Below are positions 1 to 6,682 of a stretch of 64,000 nucleotides of DNA, in pieces (positions within the stretch are counted from its first letter, which is position 1; each line of letters begins with the position of its first letter). The notes beneath the pieces were generated by a model. That model saw only the letters and a program-made list of their open reading frames with translations, was not told where the DNA came from and searched no databases. The translations under genes and the position numbers were made by a program. The DNA is taken from NCBI RefSeq assembly GCF_014596745.1, contig NZ_JABTCF010000011.1:1-64000 (forward strand), given 5' to 3'. The DNA is from Maribacter aquimaris. Lineage in GTDB: Bacteria; Bacteroidota; Bacteroidia; Flavobacteriales; Flavobacteriaceae.

Positions 1-111
1 TCTCCAAGATCGTCCTTGACTTTTTTTAAATACATATTCTTAAGGTTTTTATCAAACAGTAAGATAACGTACTTTTATAAACAAACTAAAAGCTTCCGAG
101 GTACGAGGATT

Positions 112-247
112 AGTTCAACAAGGGCTATAATTCATTGTTGCATTATGCAAAAAAACATAAATAGAAACCATCAAACGGCCTGATTTCATAAGTGGAAAAG
201 TCTACGACGTTTCCCACAACGAAATCATAGCCTTAACGTTGGCAGCA
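112..247. repeat. attC-like palindromic site 1
   Basis: An AAC at 117-119 ends the segment to the left and GTT at 238-240 starts the next one, with 118 bp between them. The inner arms pair imperfectly: 120-140 matches the reverse complement of 217-234 with a bulge and a few mismatches. This is the layout of an integron attC site, but longer than most. Bases 1-111 hold no gene I can recognise and are probably the tail of the preceding segment. Confidence 0.55.
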
Positions 248-1592
248 ATCAAGAAAATAAAAAAAGGTTTTAAGTTAAATGAAAAAAATACTAATATTTC
301 TATTTCTAAGTATTCAATACTTCAATGTTCATTCACAGAATGACCAGATTTATAGAAAAGTGATTGATAGCTTTGAAACCCACAAGATTTCAGGAAATTT
401 TAATTTTTCAAATGGAGAATTTCGTTGGAAAGGAAAGTATTTAAACGGAAAACGAACTGGAAAATGGAAAACGTATTATCGCACTGGTGAATTAGCCTAT
501 GTCGTAAGGTATTCTGATAATAAAAGAACAGGAAAAGCCAAAAGTTTTTATAAAAATGGGAATATAGAAAACATTGAAAGATATTCTAAAGAAGGGTTCA
601 GAAAAGGAGAATGGAAAAGCTTCTATGAAAACGGACAACTAATGAAAATCGAAAATCATTCGATTGGTATAGAAAACGGAATATGGGAATCCTATTATGA
701 AAACGGACAACTAAAATGGATTCAAAAATATTCTGAAGGCAAGAGAATTGGTTCGTGGAAAACTTATTATGAGAATGGACAAATAGAAGAGTCTTCCTTT
801 TTCTCCAATGGTGAATTAAACGGAAAATATAGTATTTACTTTGAAAATGGAGAGTTAAAAAAAACAGTAAACTATATTGATGGCAAAGAGGATGGAGAAT
901 GCAAGGAATACTTTGAAAGTGGTCAATTAAAAAGACTGTCCAATTATTTTAAAGGTCTTCTTACGAGTGAAAGAAAAAAGTACAAGGAAAATGGGCATTT
1001 ATGGGAAACGGCATACTTTCTTGATGACAAACTAAATGGTGAAATGAAACGCTTTTGGGAAACAGGAGAATTAGCCTTAGTTGAAAAATATTCGAAAGGA
1101 AAGAGAACAGGAGAGGGAATATCTTATTATAAAAATGGGCAGATTAGGTCAATAAATAATTATTCTTTTGGGAATAGAATCGGTAAATGGGTAAATTATT
1201 TTGAAAATGGACAAATAGAAAATGTTGCTTTCTTTTCTAATGATAAATTAAATGGGGAATTTCGGGTTTACTTTGAAAATGGGCAACTTAGAGAAGTTCG
1301 AAACTATATTGATGGTAAAGAAAAAGGAAAATGGGTGTCTTATGATAAAGATGGCAATCTAATCAAAGAAACTGTTTTTGAATAATTTTTGAAATGACTG
1401 CTGCCAACAAAACCTATAAACAATACGGGCTTCGGGCTTAAACGAAAGGTTTGTGTATTTTTATGAAGCCCGCAAAATCTTTTGGATTTTGCTTTGACAC
1501 AAAAAAAAGAAAAAACAAAACCAAAAGATTTCGCTACGTGCATGGCGGAAAGTAAACGCTAGTTTGCTCCCGTACTGTTCATAGCTCAACCG
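239..1592 (+). mobile_element. integron-like cassette 1 (MORN protein)
   Basis: The segment starts with GTTGGCAGCA (238-247) and its gene is followed by TGCTGCCAAC (1399-1408), a perfect 10-bp inverted match not shared with the other segments. By integron convention the boundary is G^TT, giving 239-1592. The repeat between 1408 and 1592 would be this cassette's own attC-like site. That it is mobile is inference. Confidence 0.55.
279..1385 (+). CDS. secreted MORN-repeat (YwqK-like) protein
   Basis: A 368-residue protein with an N-terminal signal peptide ending near residue 20 (NVHSQ). The rest is about 13 repeats spaced 22-24 residues apart, each built around a Y-[YF]-E-N-G-[QE]-[LI] core, from about residue 65 to the C terminus. 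This is the MORN_2 / YwqK type of repeat. Family members in Bacteroidota are often called 'toxin-antitoxin system YwqK family antitoxin', but no toxin partner is next to it and no enzymatic motif is visible. The role is unknown; a surface or periplasmic binding scaffold is the simplest reading. It is the only gene in cassette 1 and starts 41 bp inside its left boundary. Confidence 0.8.
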   Translation: MKKILIFLFLSIQYFNVHSQNDQIYRKVIDSFETHKISGNFNFSNGEFRWKGKYLNGKRTGKWKTYYRTGELAYVVRYSDNKRTGKAKSFYKNGNIENIERYSKEGFRKGEWKSFYENGQLMKIENHSIGIENGIWESYYENGQLKWIQKYSEGKRIGSWKTYYENGQIEESSFFSNGELNGKYSIYFENGELKKTVNYIDGKEDGECKEYFESGQLKRLSNYFKGLLTSERKKYKENGHLWETAYFLDDKLNGEMKRFWETGELALVEKYSKGKRTGEGISYYKNGQIRSINNYSFGNRIGKWVNYFENGQIENVAFFSNDKLNGEFRVYFENGQLREVRNYIDGKEKGKWVSYDKDGNLIKETVFE

Positions 1593-1601
1593 TTGTACAT
1601 A
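1399..1601. repeat. attC-like palindromic site 2
   Basis: A 183-bp repeat lies between AAC (1406-1408) and GTT (1592-1594). The outer arms AACAATACGGG (1419-1429) and CCCGTACTGTT (1569-1579) pair at 10 of 11 positions, and the centre is an A-rich loop. It is very similar along its length to site 5 (4109-4334). The short ORF on the minus strand here is not a gene. Confidence 0.6.
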
Positions 1602-2483
1602 ATGTTGAAAAAAGTACTTTTCATAATATTTCTAACTGCTCAATCGACCTTTCCGCAGGTTGAAAAAGTAGATTATGAATTGTATTCTCTGATTATAACG
1701 GAACAACTAGAGCTCGGAATAAAAAGCAGTATTGACTCAGTTTTATTGATTGAACAATTTGAAAACAGATTTGACAATTTATACGAGGTTTTTGACGCAA
1801 AATCCGATTCGATATCTAATTCGGACATAAATTTTATCTCAATTAATACGGGGAACGATACGATTTTCATAAAACGACTTATCAATGAATCGAAATTCAG
1901 AAAATCTGTTTATGGATTGACATCTGACTTTGGTTTAAGTCCGAAAATTAATTCCAATTTATTATCGACGGACAAACTAAATATTCAGTCAATAACTGCG
2001 AAAAAATACTATTCTTTTTTTGGTAGAAAATTCAAAAGAAAAAATCCATGGAAACGGATAATAAAAAAATACGGAACTCGTAAGGTCATTGAATTCTCTA
2101 AAGTTAAATATAATGGAGATTTAGCTTCAGTATATTTCGGAATTCATTGTGGAGGGTTATGCGGAAATGGGAGAATTGTGATTTTCGAGAAAGTTAATGG
2201 AGTTTGGGGAATTCTAACTTCAATAAACCAATGGGAATCCTAAAAAACACTATGTACAACACAACCTATACGTAATGCGGACTTTAGGGCGAAACCGAAA
2301 GGTCTGTGTATATTTATGAGGTCGCTAAATCTTATGCCCCGAAGCGTCGGGGTAGCTTTGGACAAAAAAGAAAAAGCAAAACAATAAGCTTTAGCTACGT
2401 CAGCAGACGGAAACCGGCCAACGCGCCAACGCGCCCGCTGCTGTCGCAGACGGCGTACCTCCGCACTACGCTTAGCCGAAACG
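1593..2483 (+). mobile_element. integron-like cassette 2 (unknown secreted protein)
   Basis: The left end GTTGTACATA (1592-1601) and right end TATGTACAAC (2251-2260) are perfect 10-bp inverted matches that differ from those of cassette 1. The gene starts at base 1602, nine bases inside the boundary, leaving almost no room for its own promoter. Transcription from an upstream promoter is therefore likely, as in integron cassettes. Confidence 0.55.
1602..2243 (+). CDS. hypothetical secreted protein
   Basis: A 213-residue protein with a clear signal peptide (MLKKVLFIIFLTAQS, cleavage probably before QVEK). I chose ATG 1602; an in-frame TTG at 1593 lies inside the cassette end and would put extra residues before the signal. 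The mature part is mixed alpha/beta without a motif I recognise. A C-terminal stretch with three glycines and two cysteines (HCGGLCGNG, near residue 185) is the most distinctive feature and might form a disulfide. The gene fills cassette 2, and its stop lies 7 bp before the right-hand repeat. Function unknown. Confidence 0.65.
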   Translation: MLKKVLFIIFLTAQSTFPQVEKVDYELYSLIITEQLELGIKSSIDSVLLIEQFENRFDNLYEVFDAKSDSISNSDINFISINTGNDTIFIKRLINESKFRKSVYGLTSDFGLSPKINSNLLSTDKLNIQSITAKKYYSFFGRKFKRKNPWKRIIKKYGTRKVIEFSKVKYNGDLASVYFGIHCGGLCGNGRIVIFEKVNGVWGILTSINQWES

Positions 2484-2492
2484 TTGGCGGTA
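2251..2492. repeat. attC-like palindromic site 3
   Basis: A 222-bp element lies between AAC (2258-2260) and GTT (2483-2485). Arms CGTAATGCGGA (2271-2281) and TCCGCACTACG (2460-2470) pair at 10 of 11 positions. The right half (about 2410-2460) is unusually GC-rich for this window and carries a short direct repeat of CCAACGCG. Two overlapping ORFs on opposite strands here are products of the palindrome, not genes. Confidence 0.55.
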
Positions 2493-2522
2493 ATTTGAGT
2501 ATACCAAACATCAAAGAAAAAA

Positions 2523-3086
2523 ATGAACGAATATTTAAAATCATTTAATTTATTTACCGACATAGAGATTAATGATTTCTTGAATTTATCTCAAACTATT
2601 TTATTAAAAAAAGGCGATTTATATATTAATAATAATGAAATTTGCGACTCTATAGCTTTTGTCAAAAGTGGAATTTTTCGTTCCTATTATTATTCAAATA
2701 ATGACGATGAAATTACCTATTGTTTCACTTTTCCTAATAAATTATTAATGGCTTATTCTTCATTTATTTCACAAAAAAAATCTGAAGAAAATATTCAAGC
2801 TCTGACAGATGCTGAAATAATTTCAATACCAAAAGCAACTTTAGAAAATTTAGCTAAATCAAATAGTAATTGGTTGCGTTTTTTGAAAATTATTGCCGAA
2901 AAGGAATATGTTGAATTAGAAAAATGGATATTTAATCATCAAAAAGATAAGGCTCAACAACGCTATTTAGATTTAATTACAATGCAACCTGAATATATCA
3001 AAGAGATTCCACTACATTATATAGCTTCTTACCTAGGCGTTACACAACGTCACCTAAGTCGAATAAGGGCTAATATTACGTATTAG
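2523..3086 (+). CDS. Crp/Fnr family transcriptional regulator
   Basis: A 187-residue cytoplasmic regulator. Residues 1-110 form the cyclic-nucleotide-binding-like beta roll (KKGDLYINNNEICDSIAFVKSG...), and residues 145-187 hold a helix-turn-helix ending in LGVTQRHLSRIRANI, the usual end of Bacteroidota Crp/Fnr proteins of about 190 residues. No Fnr-type cysteine cluster is present, so the signal is unknown. Base composition is much more AT-rich than the right half of the window. The SDR gene starts 67 bp downstream and is the likely target. It shares cassette 3 with that gene. Confidence 0.85.
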   Translation: MNEYLKSFNLFTDIEINDFLNLSQTILLKKGDLYINNNEICDSIAFVKSGIFRSYYYSNNDDEITYCFTFPNKLLMAYSSFISQKKSEENIQALTDAEIISIPKATLENLAKSNSNWLRFLKIIAEKEYVELEKWIFNHQKDKAQQRYLDLITMQPEYIKEIPLHYIASYLGVTQRHLSRIRANITY

Positions 3087-3120
3087 ACAAATGTCCTCTT
3101 CATAAACCTTTAGTGCTTCA

Positions 3121-3128
3121 TAAATTTG
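3121..3128 (+). promoter_or_regulatory. candidate -7 box for the SDR gene
   Basis: TAAATTTG matches the Bacteroidota -7 consensus TAnnTTTG and lies 25 bp before the SDR start. No good -33 TTG is visible at the usual spacing, which would suit a promoter needing the adjacent Crp-type activator. Inference only. Confidence 0.3.
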
Positions 3129-3153
3129 CATATAATTTAAAAACAGATATTAT

Positions 3154-3762
3154 ATGAAAACAATAATTTTAATTGGAGCAAACGGAAAAATGGGACAAGC
3201 TGCCCTTACGGGTCTAGGAAAACACAAAGTTATAACTGCTGGACGTTCTGCTGATAGCTATGACTTTCAAGTAGATATTACAAGCGAAGCATCATTAAGG
3301 AAATTATACGAAGATGTTGGTCATTTTGATGCTGTTGTAAACACTGTTGGTGTTTGTGAATATGCAAATTTCACTGAAATGACCGAAGAACAATGGATGA
3401 GTACCATTTTAAGTAAAATGATGGGACAAATAAACATTGTACGTATTGGTCAAGAATATATTGCAGATAAGGGATCATTTACTTTAATAACAGGAATTTT
3501 AAATACTAAGCCTATACCTTTTGCAATTGCTGATGCTACTACTAGTGGCGCTATTGATACATTTGTTAAATGTGTTGCTTTTGAAATGCCAAGAGGAATC
3601 CGAGTAAACTCAATAAACCCAACTGTTTTAGAAGAGGCTTGGGATGTTTATGGTGAAATGATGCCAGGTTTTGAGCCAGTTCCTGGAAAATTAGTAGGTA
3701 AAGCTTTTGAACGTTCGGTTGATGGATTTATTACGGGTCAAGTAATTTTTGTAGATGCATAA
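3154..3762 (+). CDS. short-chain dehydrogenase-like protein
   Basis: A 202-residue Rossmann-fold protein with the nucleotide-binding GANGKMG motif at residues 7-13, a VNTVG segment near residue 67, and a C-terminal NSINPTVL stretch. It belongs to the short (about 200-residue) SDR group. The canonical YxxxK pair is not seen where expected: the segment after LITGILN reads DATTSGAIDTFVKC. Known members of this short group also often deviate there. Substrate unknown. It is transcribed with or by the Crp-type regulator just upstream and ends 8 bp before the right end of cassette 3. Confidence 0.8.
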   Translation: MKTIILIGANGKMGQAALTGLGKHKVITAGRSADSYDFQVDITSEASLRKLYEDVGHFDAVVNTVGVCEYANFTEMTEEQWMSTILSKMMGQINIVRIGQEYIADKGSFTLITGILNTKPIPFAIADATTSGAIDTFVKCVAFEMPRGIRVNSINPTVLEEAWDVYGEMMPGFEPVPGKLVGKAFERSVDGFITGQVIFVDA

Positions 3763-3770
3763 ATAAAAAC

Positions 3771-3800
3771 TACCGCCAACACCGGTAACCGTTGCACAAG
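3771..3800. repeat. minimal 10-bp junction (site 4)
   Basis: Between the end of cassette 3 (AAC at 3778-3780) and the next GTT (3791-3793) there are only 10 bp, ACCGGTAACC. The same kind of junction (AAGGGTAACC, 5240-5249) precedes the only other GTTGCACAAG end, at 5250-5259. Confidence 0.5.
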
Positions 3801-3829
3801 CCTTTAATCAGACATAATATCATCAATAT

Positions 3830-3853
3830 AAGCCTCTTCAAGGGGCTTTTTTT
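3830..3853 (+). terminator. rho-independent terminator-like hairpin
   Basis: AAGCCTC (3830-3836) pairs with GGGGCTT (3842-3848) around a 5-base loop, with one G-T pair, and is followed by a run of T to 3853. It would stop transcription leaving cassette 3. Confidence 0.55.
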
Positions 3854-3904
3854 GATGCCTTCCTAGAAGTTGAACGAAAATTTTGGATGCCGTAAAAAAG
3901 TTCT

Positions 3905-4100
3905 GTTCAGGTATTGAACCATGCTTTACACTAAGGTTGTCAAAGCAAGTTGCCCGGCACCACTTTTCGCACGTTTTACTATGAATTTCAGGTACTTCTT
4001 CAAATTATAGGCGATTGCCTAGAAGTGCATCACCTTTTTTCCACTGCATACCTAAAGTTACGATCGATCACCCGTTCGGCAATGATCTTCAAAGAAATTT
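3905..4100 (-). pseudogene. transposase C-terminal remnant (IS1182-like)
   Basis: Read on the minus strand, the segment gives a patchy translation containing AIAYNLKKYLKFIVK followed by RAKSGAGQLALTTL, preceded by KNFFEDHCRTGDRS and a stop. The AxAYNLKKYLKF block is typical of the C-terminal end of IS1182-family DDE transposases in Flavobacteria. Stops and frame changes show that it is dead. No terminal inverted repeats of an IS are recognisable. Family assignment is from memory of the motif. Confidence 0.5.
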
Positions 4101-4108
4101 TTCACTGA

Positions 4109-4334
4109 CTAGTGCAACAGGCACAAAACCTATAAACAATACGGGCTTCGGGTTTAAACGAAAGGTTTGTGTATATTTAGGAAGTCGCGAAATCTTTGGC
4201 CCCAAAGCGCCGGGGTCGCTTTGACACAAAAAAAGAAAAAACAAAACCAAAAGATTTCGCTATTTACATGGCGGAAAGCGAACGCTGGTTTGCTCCCGTA
4301 CTGTTCAAACATACGAGCCAAACCGTTCTCAGTA
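4109..4334. repeat. attC-like palindromic site 5
   Basis: A 206-bp element lies between AAC (4116-4118) and GTT (4325-4327). Arms AACAATACGGG (4135-4145) and CCCGTACTGTT (4295-4305) are the same as in site 2, and most of the intervening sequence is also shared with site 2. Confidence 0.6.
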
Positions 4335-5250
4335 ATAGGGAATAGATCTAAGTAATAAATTTTTAACCATAAATATGAAAACTAAATTAATATTAATTCT
4401 CGCCATTATTCTATTTCCATCGTGCAAGACACAACAATTGGAAAGTAAAACATCAATGCCTAAAGTTGAAAATCGACTTGAGGGAGAGTTAGATTATACA
4501 AAGGGAGGATTTGAACTTGTTCAATGGCAAAAAGGTGGAGATGAAATCACCTTAGGAAGAATTGATGAACAGGGTAATATTCATTTCAATTTGCCCGAAT
4601 ATGATATAAAAGCTCTTGGCAAAAATCACAATGAATCTAGTCTTGAAAGTCAATTTACGATGCTAAAATGTAAGGACAAAGGTGAATATGATATGATGGG
4701 ACAGCCTCTTTTCAAAACGCCATACGATGATGTTTACTCTCAGATGTATCCGCCTATGTACGTGAAAAAGTATGGCGTACCAATAGCCTATGTATCCCTC
4801 ATTTCGGACGGAAGAATGCTAATCAAAGAAAATTTTGATAAAATCATAGGTAGTAAATATTACTGGATGTACATAGACAGGGACCTTGAGTATAAAGACT
4901 CATGTATACGACCATCTTTTAAAGACCCTAATCTTGAATTTGAGCTGACTGCGGATGTTGCATTTAAAAAAGGGTGGAATTTTATAGAAAGAAACCTAGT
5001 CGAGGTTCAAAATTATGGTGAAAATAATGAACAAATCACACCAAAAAAAATACATTTTACAAGAAGCAATCCCAATTCCAAAGATGTAAAATGGTATTTA
5101 GTGCGAGCAAAGAGTAGTGAAGAAATACAAGCCGCAAAAAAAGAATTCGAATTAAAAGGCCAATAACAAAATTGGCTAGATTGACTATTGGCTTTCAAAT
5201 AAAATACTGGTTGCTATATAACTCGTAACTACTGAGAACAAGGGTAACCG
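4326..5250 (+). mobile_element. integron-like cassette 5 (lipoprotein)
   Basis: The left end GTTCTCAGTA (4325-4334) and right end TACTGAGAAC (5230-5239) are perfect 10-bp inverted matches. The segment carries one gene and is followed by the 10-bp junction AAGGGTAACC. Confidence 0.55.
4375..5166 (+). CDS. hypothetical lipoprotein
   Basis: A 263-residue protein with a lipoprotein signal: a hydrophobic stretch followed by FPSCKTQ, lipidated cysteine at residue 17. The mature part has no repeats and no catalytic motif I recognise; it is rich in charged residues, with a tyrosine/methionine-rich middle (YSQMYPPMY). Probably anchored in the outer or inner membrane facing the periplasm. It is the sole gene of cassette 5. 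Function unknown. Confidence 0.65.
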   Translation: MKTKLILILAIILFPSCKTQQLESKTSMPKVENRLEGELDYTKGGFELVQWQKGGDEITLGRIDEQGNIHFNLPEYDIKALGKNHNESSLESQFTMLKCKDKGEYDMMGQPLFKTPYDDVYSQMYPPMYVKKYGVPIAYVSLISDGRMLIKENFDKIIGSKYYWMYIDRDLEYKDSCIRPSFKDPNLEFELTADVAFKKGWNFIERNLVEVQNYGENNEQITPKKIHFTRSNPNSKDVKWYLVRAKSSEEIQAAKKEFELKGQ

Positions 5251-5282
5251 TTGCACAAGCCTTTTTTCTTAACTTGTGCAAC
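5230..5282. repeat. 10-bp junction and 33-bp empty cassette
   Basis: After TACTGAGAAC comes AAGGGTAACC (5240-5249), then GTTGCACAAG (5250-5259), 13 bp, and CTTGTGCAAC (5273-5282). The last two are perfect complements, so this is either an empty cassette or a 10-bp-stem hairpin. The same left end and left flank occur at 3786-3800, and the same right flank (CAACAGGCAC) at 4115-4124. Confidence 0.5.
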
Positions 5283-5433
5283 AGGCACAAAACCGAAACG
5301 TAATACGGACTTTAGGGTTAAATCATAAGGTCTGTGTATATTTATATTGTCGCTAAATCTTATGCCCCGAAGCGTTGGGGTAGCTTTGGACAAGATAAAA
5401 CAAAACCAAATCACGCCTCTGGCGTTACCTACA
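5273..5433. repeat. attC-like site 7, right arm missing
   Basis: The left half resembles site 3 (CGTAATACGGA-type arm, then TATGCCCCGAAGCG), but the expected complementary right arm is absent. The next GTT (5424) is followed by ACCTACA, for which no complement is found after the following gene. The site looks truncated. Confidence 0.45.
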
Positions 5434-5448
5434 ATCAAGAAATAGCTT

Positions 5449-6294
5449 ATGAAGATACGATACCTCCTTTCCATAGTGGCGATTACTATAATTAATAGTT
5501 CCATTTGCTCTGCGCAACAGAAAACGTTATACAAACAGATTGACTCTACTAAATTATTCTTGGAAGTATATTATCCCGTACAAGTTGAAGTAGGCAAAAC
5601 CTACCCTGCCATGATTTTCTTTTTTGGCGGTGGATGGATAGAGGGTGATAGAACCCATTTCGAAAACCATGCCCAGTATTTTTCGAAAAGAGGGATAGTC
5701 TGTTTTTTGGCTGATTATAGGACTAAGAGCAAAAACAAAACAACCCCATTTGAATCGCTCAAAGATGCTAAATCCGCCATTAGATTTATAAGAAAAAACG
5801 CATTGCGTTTTAATATCGATTCAACTAAAATTATAGCTTCCGGTGGTTCAGCTGGGGGACACCTTGCCGCTGCAACAGCATTAATAGAAGATTATAATGA
5901 AGATACCGATGATTTATTATTAAACTGCATGCCAAATGCATTGGTACTTTTTAACCCTGTAATCGATAATGGTCCGGGGGGTTATGGTTATGAAAGAATT
6001 GGTGATGGGTTTAAAAATTTTTCACCACTACACAACATCAAAAAAGGAGCTCCTCCCACCATTATATTTCTTGGAACTAATGATGAATTAGTTCCAGTAG
6101 TAACAGCCCAATATTATAAGAAAGTAATGGAAAAGGTTGAAAGTAGATGTGATTTGAAACTATATGAAGGAGAGGGACACGGTTTCTTCAACTATCAGAA
6201 TTTTGAATTTTATAAAAAAACTGTCCTTGAGGCAGATAAATTTTTGGTATCACTTGGGTATCTAAAAAAGGAACCTATTGTGAAAATTGAATGA
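5449..6294 (+). CDS. secreted alpha/beta hydrolase (esterase/lipase)
   Basis: A 281-residue enzyme with a signal peptide (MKIRYLLSIVAITIINSSICSA). The oxyanion-hole motif FFGGGW lies near residue 65. The nucleophile elbow SGGSAGG is near residue 138, the acid is probably the Asp of FLGTNDELVP near residue 212, and the His is in GEGHGFFN near residue 240. This is the hormone-sensitive-lipase / acetyl-xylan-esterase type (COG0657). Similar proteins hydrolyse short acyl or acetyl esters, sometimes on polysaccharides; the substrate cannot be read here. It sits between two repeat sites in the accessory region. Confidence 0.85.
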   Translation: MKIRYLLSIVAITIINSSICSAQQKTLYKQIDSTKLFLEVYYPVQVEVGKTYPAMIFFFGGGWIEGDRTHFENHAQYFSKRGIVCFLADYRTKSKNKTTPFESLKDAKSAIRFIRKNALRFNIDSTKIIASGGSAGGHLAAATALIEDYNEDTDDLLLNCMPNALVLFNPVIDNGPGGYGYERIGDGFKNFSPLHNIKKGAPPTIIFLGTNDELVPVVTAQYYKKVMEKVESRCDLKLYEGEGHGFFNYQNFEFYKKTVLEADKFLVSLGYLKKEPIVKIE

Positions 6295-6682
6295 TAAAAG
6301 TTGGTAATCGAGTAGACGGGTCCGCCCCTAGTTAGGAGCGATGCCGTACCGATACGTCAGCACTCGCTTTCTTAGTCCTAACCTCACAGTGAACCACCTT
6401 GCGACTCACTAATGCTTCAAAGAGCCTGTCCTGAGCGAAGTCGAAGGGTTACTCCAGCACCTAAGGACTTAAACCCTCTAAATAAATCCTTATATTGCTA
6501 TAAGGTAAGGATGCCCATGCTGGGTACACACCGTGTATAATTAATGGCTAGTGTAAGCCTACTTACGAACCTAGAAGCGTCGGGACGGTTTGTATTTGCT
6601 AAATTAGGTGCTTAAACAACGCAACTAATCTTATACAAACACACTCGCAATAATTAAACCTCACGTTCAATTTAAAATATAA
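6295..6682. other. 388-bp gene-free stretch with repeats
   Basis: Contains an inverted pair GTTAGGA (6331-6337) / TCCTAAC (6376-6382), possibly another empty cassette. It also holds the widespread bacterial short repeat CCTGTCCTGAGCGAAGTCG (from 6425) and a second-family attC-like site from about 6527. In that site GTATAATTAATGGC (6535-6548) faces GCAACTAATCTTATAC (6621-6636). GTTCAATTTA (6665-6674) then begins the segment carrying the next gene. No ORF is supported. Confidence 0.5.

Larger units (their letters stand above)
2484..3791 (+). mobile_element. integron-like cassette 3 (Crp regulator + SDR)
   Basis: The left end GTTGGCGGTA (2483-2492) and right end TACCGCCAAC (3771-3780) match perfectly over 10 bp. 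The segment carries two genes, a Crp-type regulator and a short SDR, that look functionally linked. It is followed by only 10 bp before the next GTT rather than a long palindrome. Confidence 0.55.
3792..4325 (+). mobile_element. integron-like cassette 4 carrying an IS remnant
   Basis: The left end GTTGCACAAG (3791-3800) and right end CTAGTGCAAC (4109-4118) match at 9 of 10 positions. No intact gene lies inside. The content is a terminator-like hairpin and a minus-strand transposase fragment. Its ends and flanks are nearly those of the miniature element at 5250-5282. Confidence 0.45.

Noticed and set aside
1340-2563. ORFs on both strands across 1340-1543, 2240-2563 and 2306-2548
   Set aside because: They lie within palindromic repeat sites and share sequence with each other because the repeats do; no protein family or start signal supports them.
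4015-4355. Two rightward ORFs of 60-70 residues
   Set aside because: They run through the IS remnant and site 5; the translation mirrors other repeat copies.
5229-5534. Leftward 101-residue ORF
   Set aside because: It covers a repeat site and the antisense of the esterase signal peptide.
5424-6542. Esterase gene as an intact cassette starting GTTACCTACA
   Set aside because: No TGTAGGTAAC complement is found after the gene; GGGTACAC near 6523 is too poor a match.
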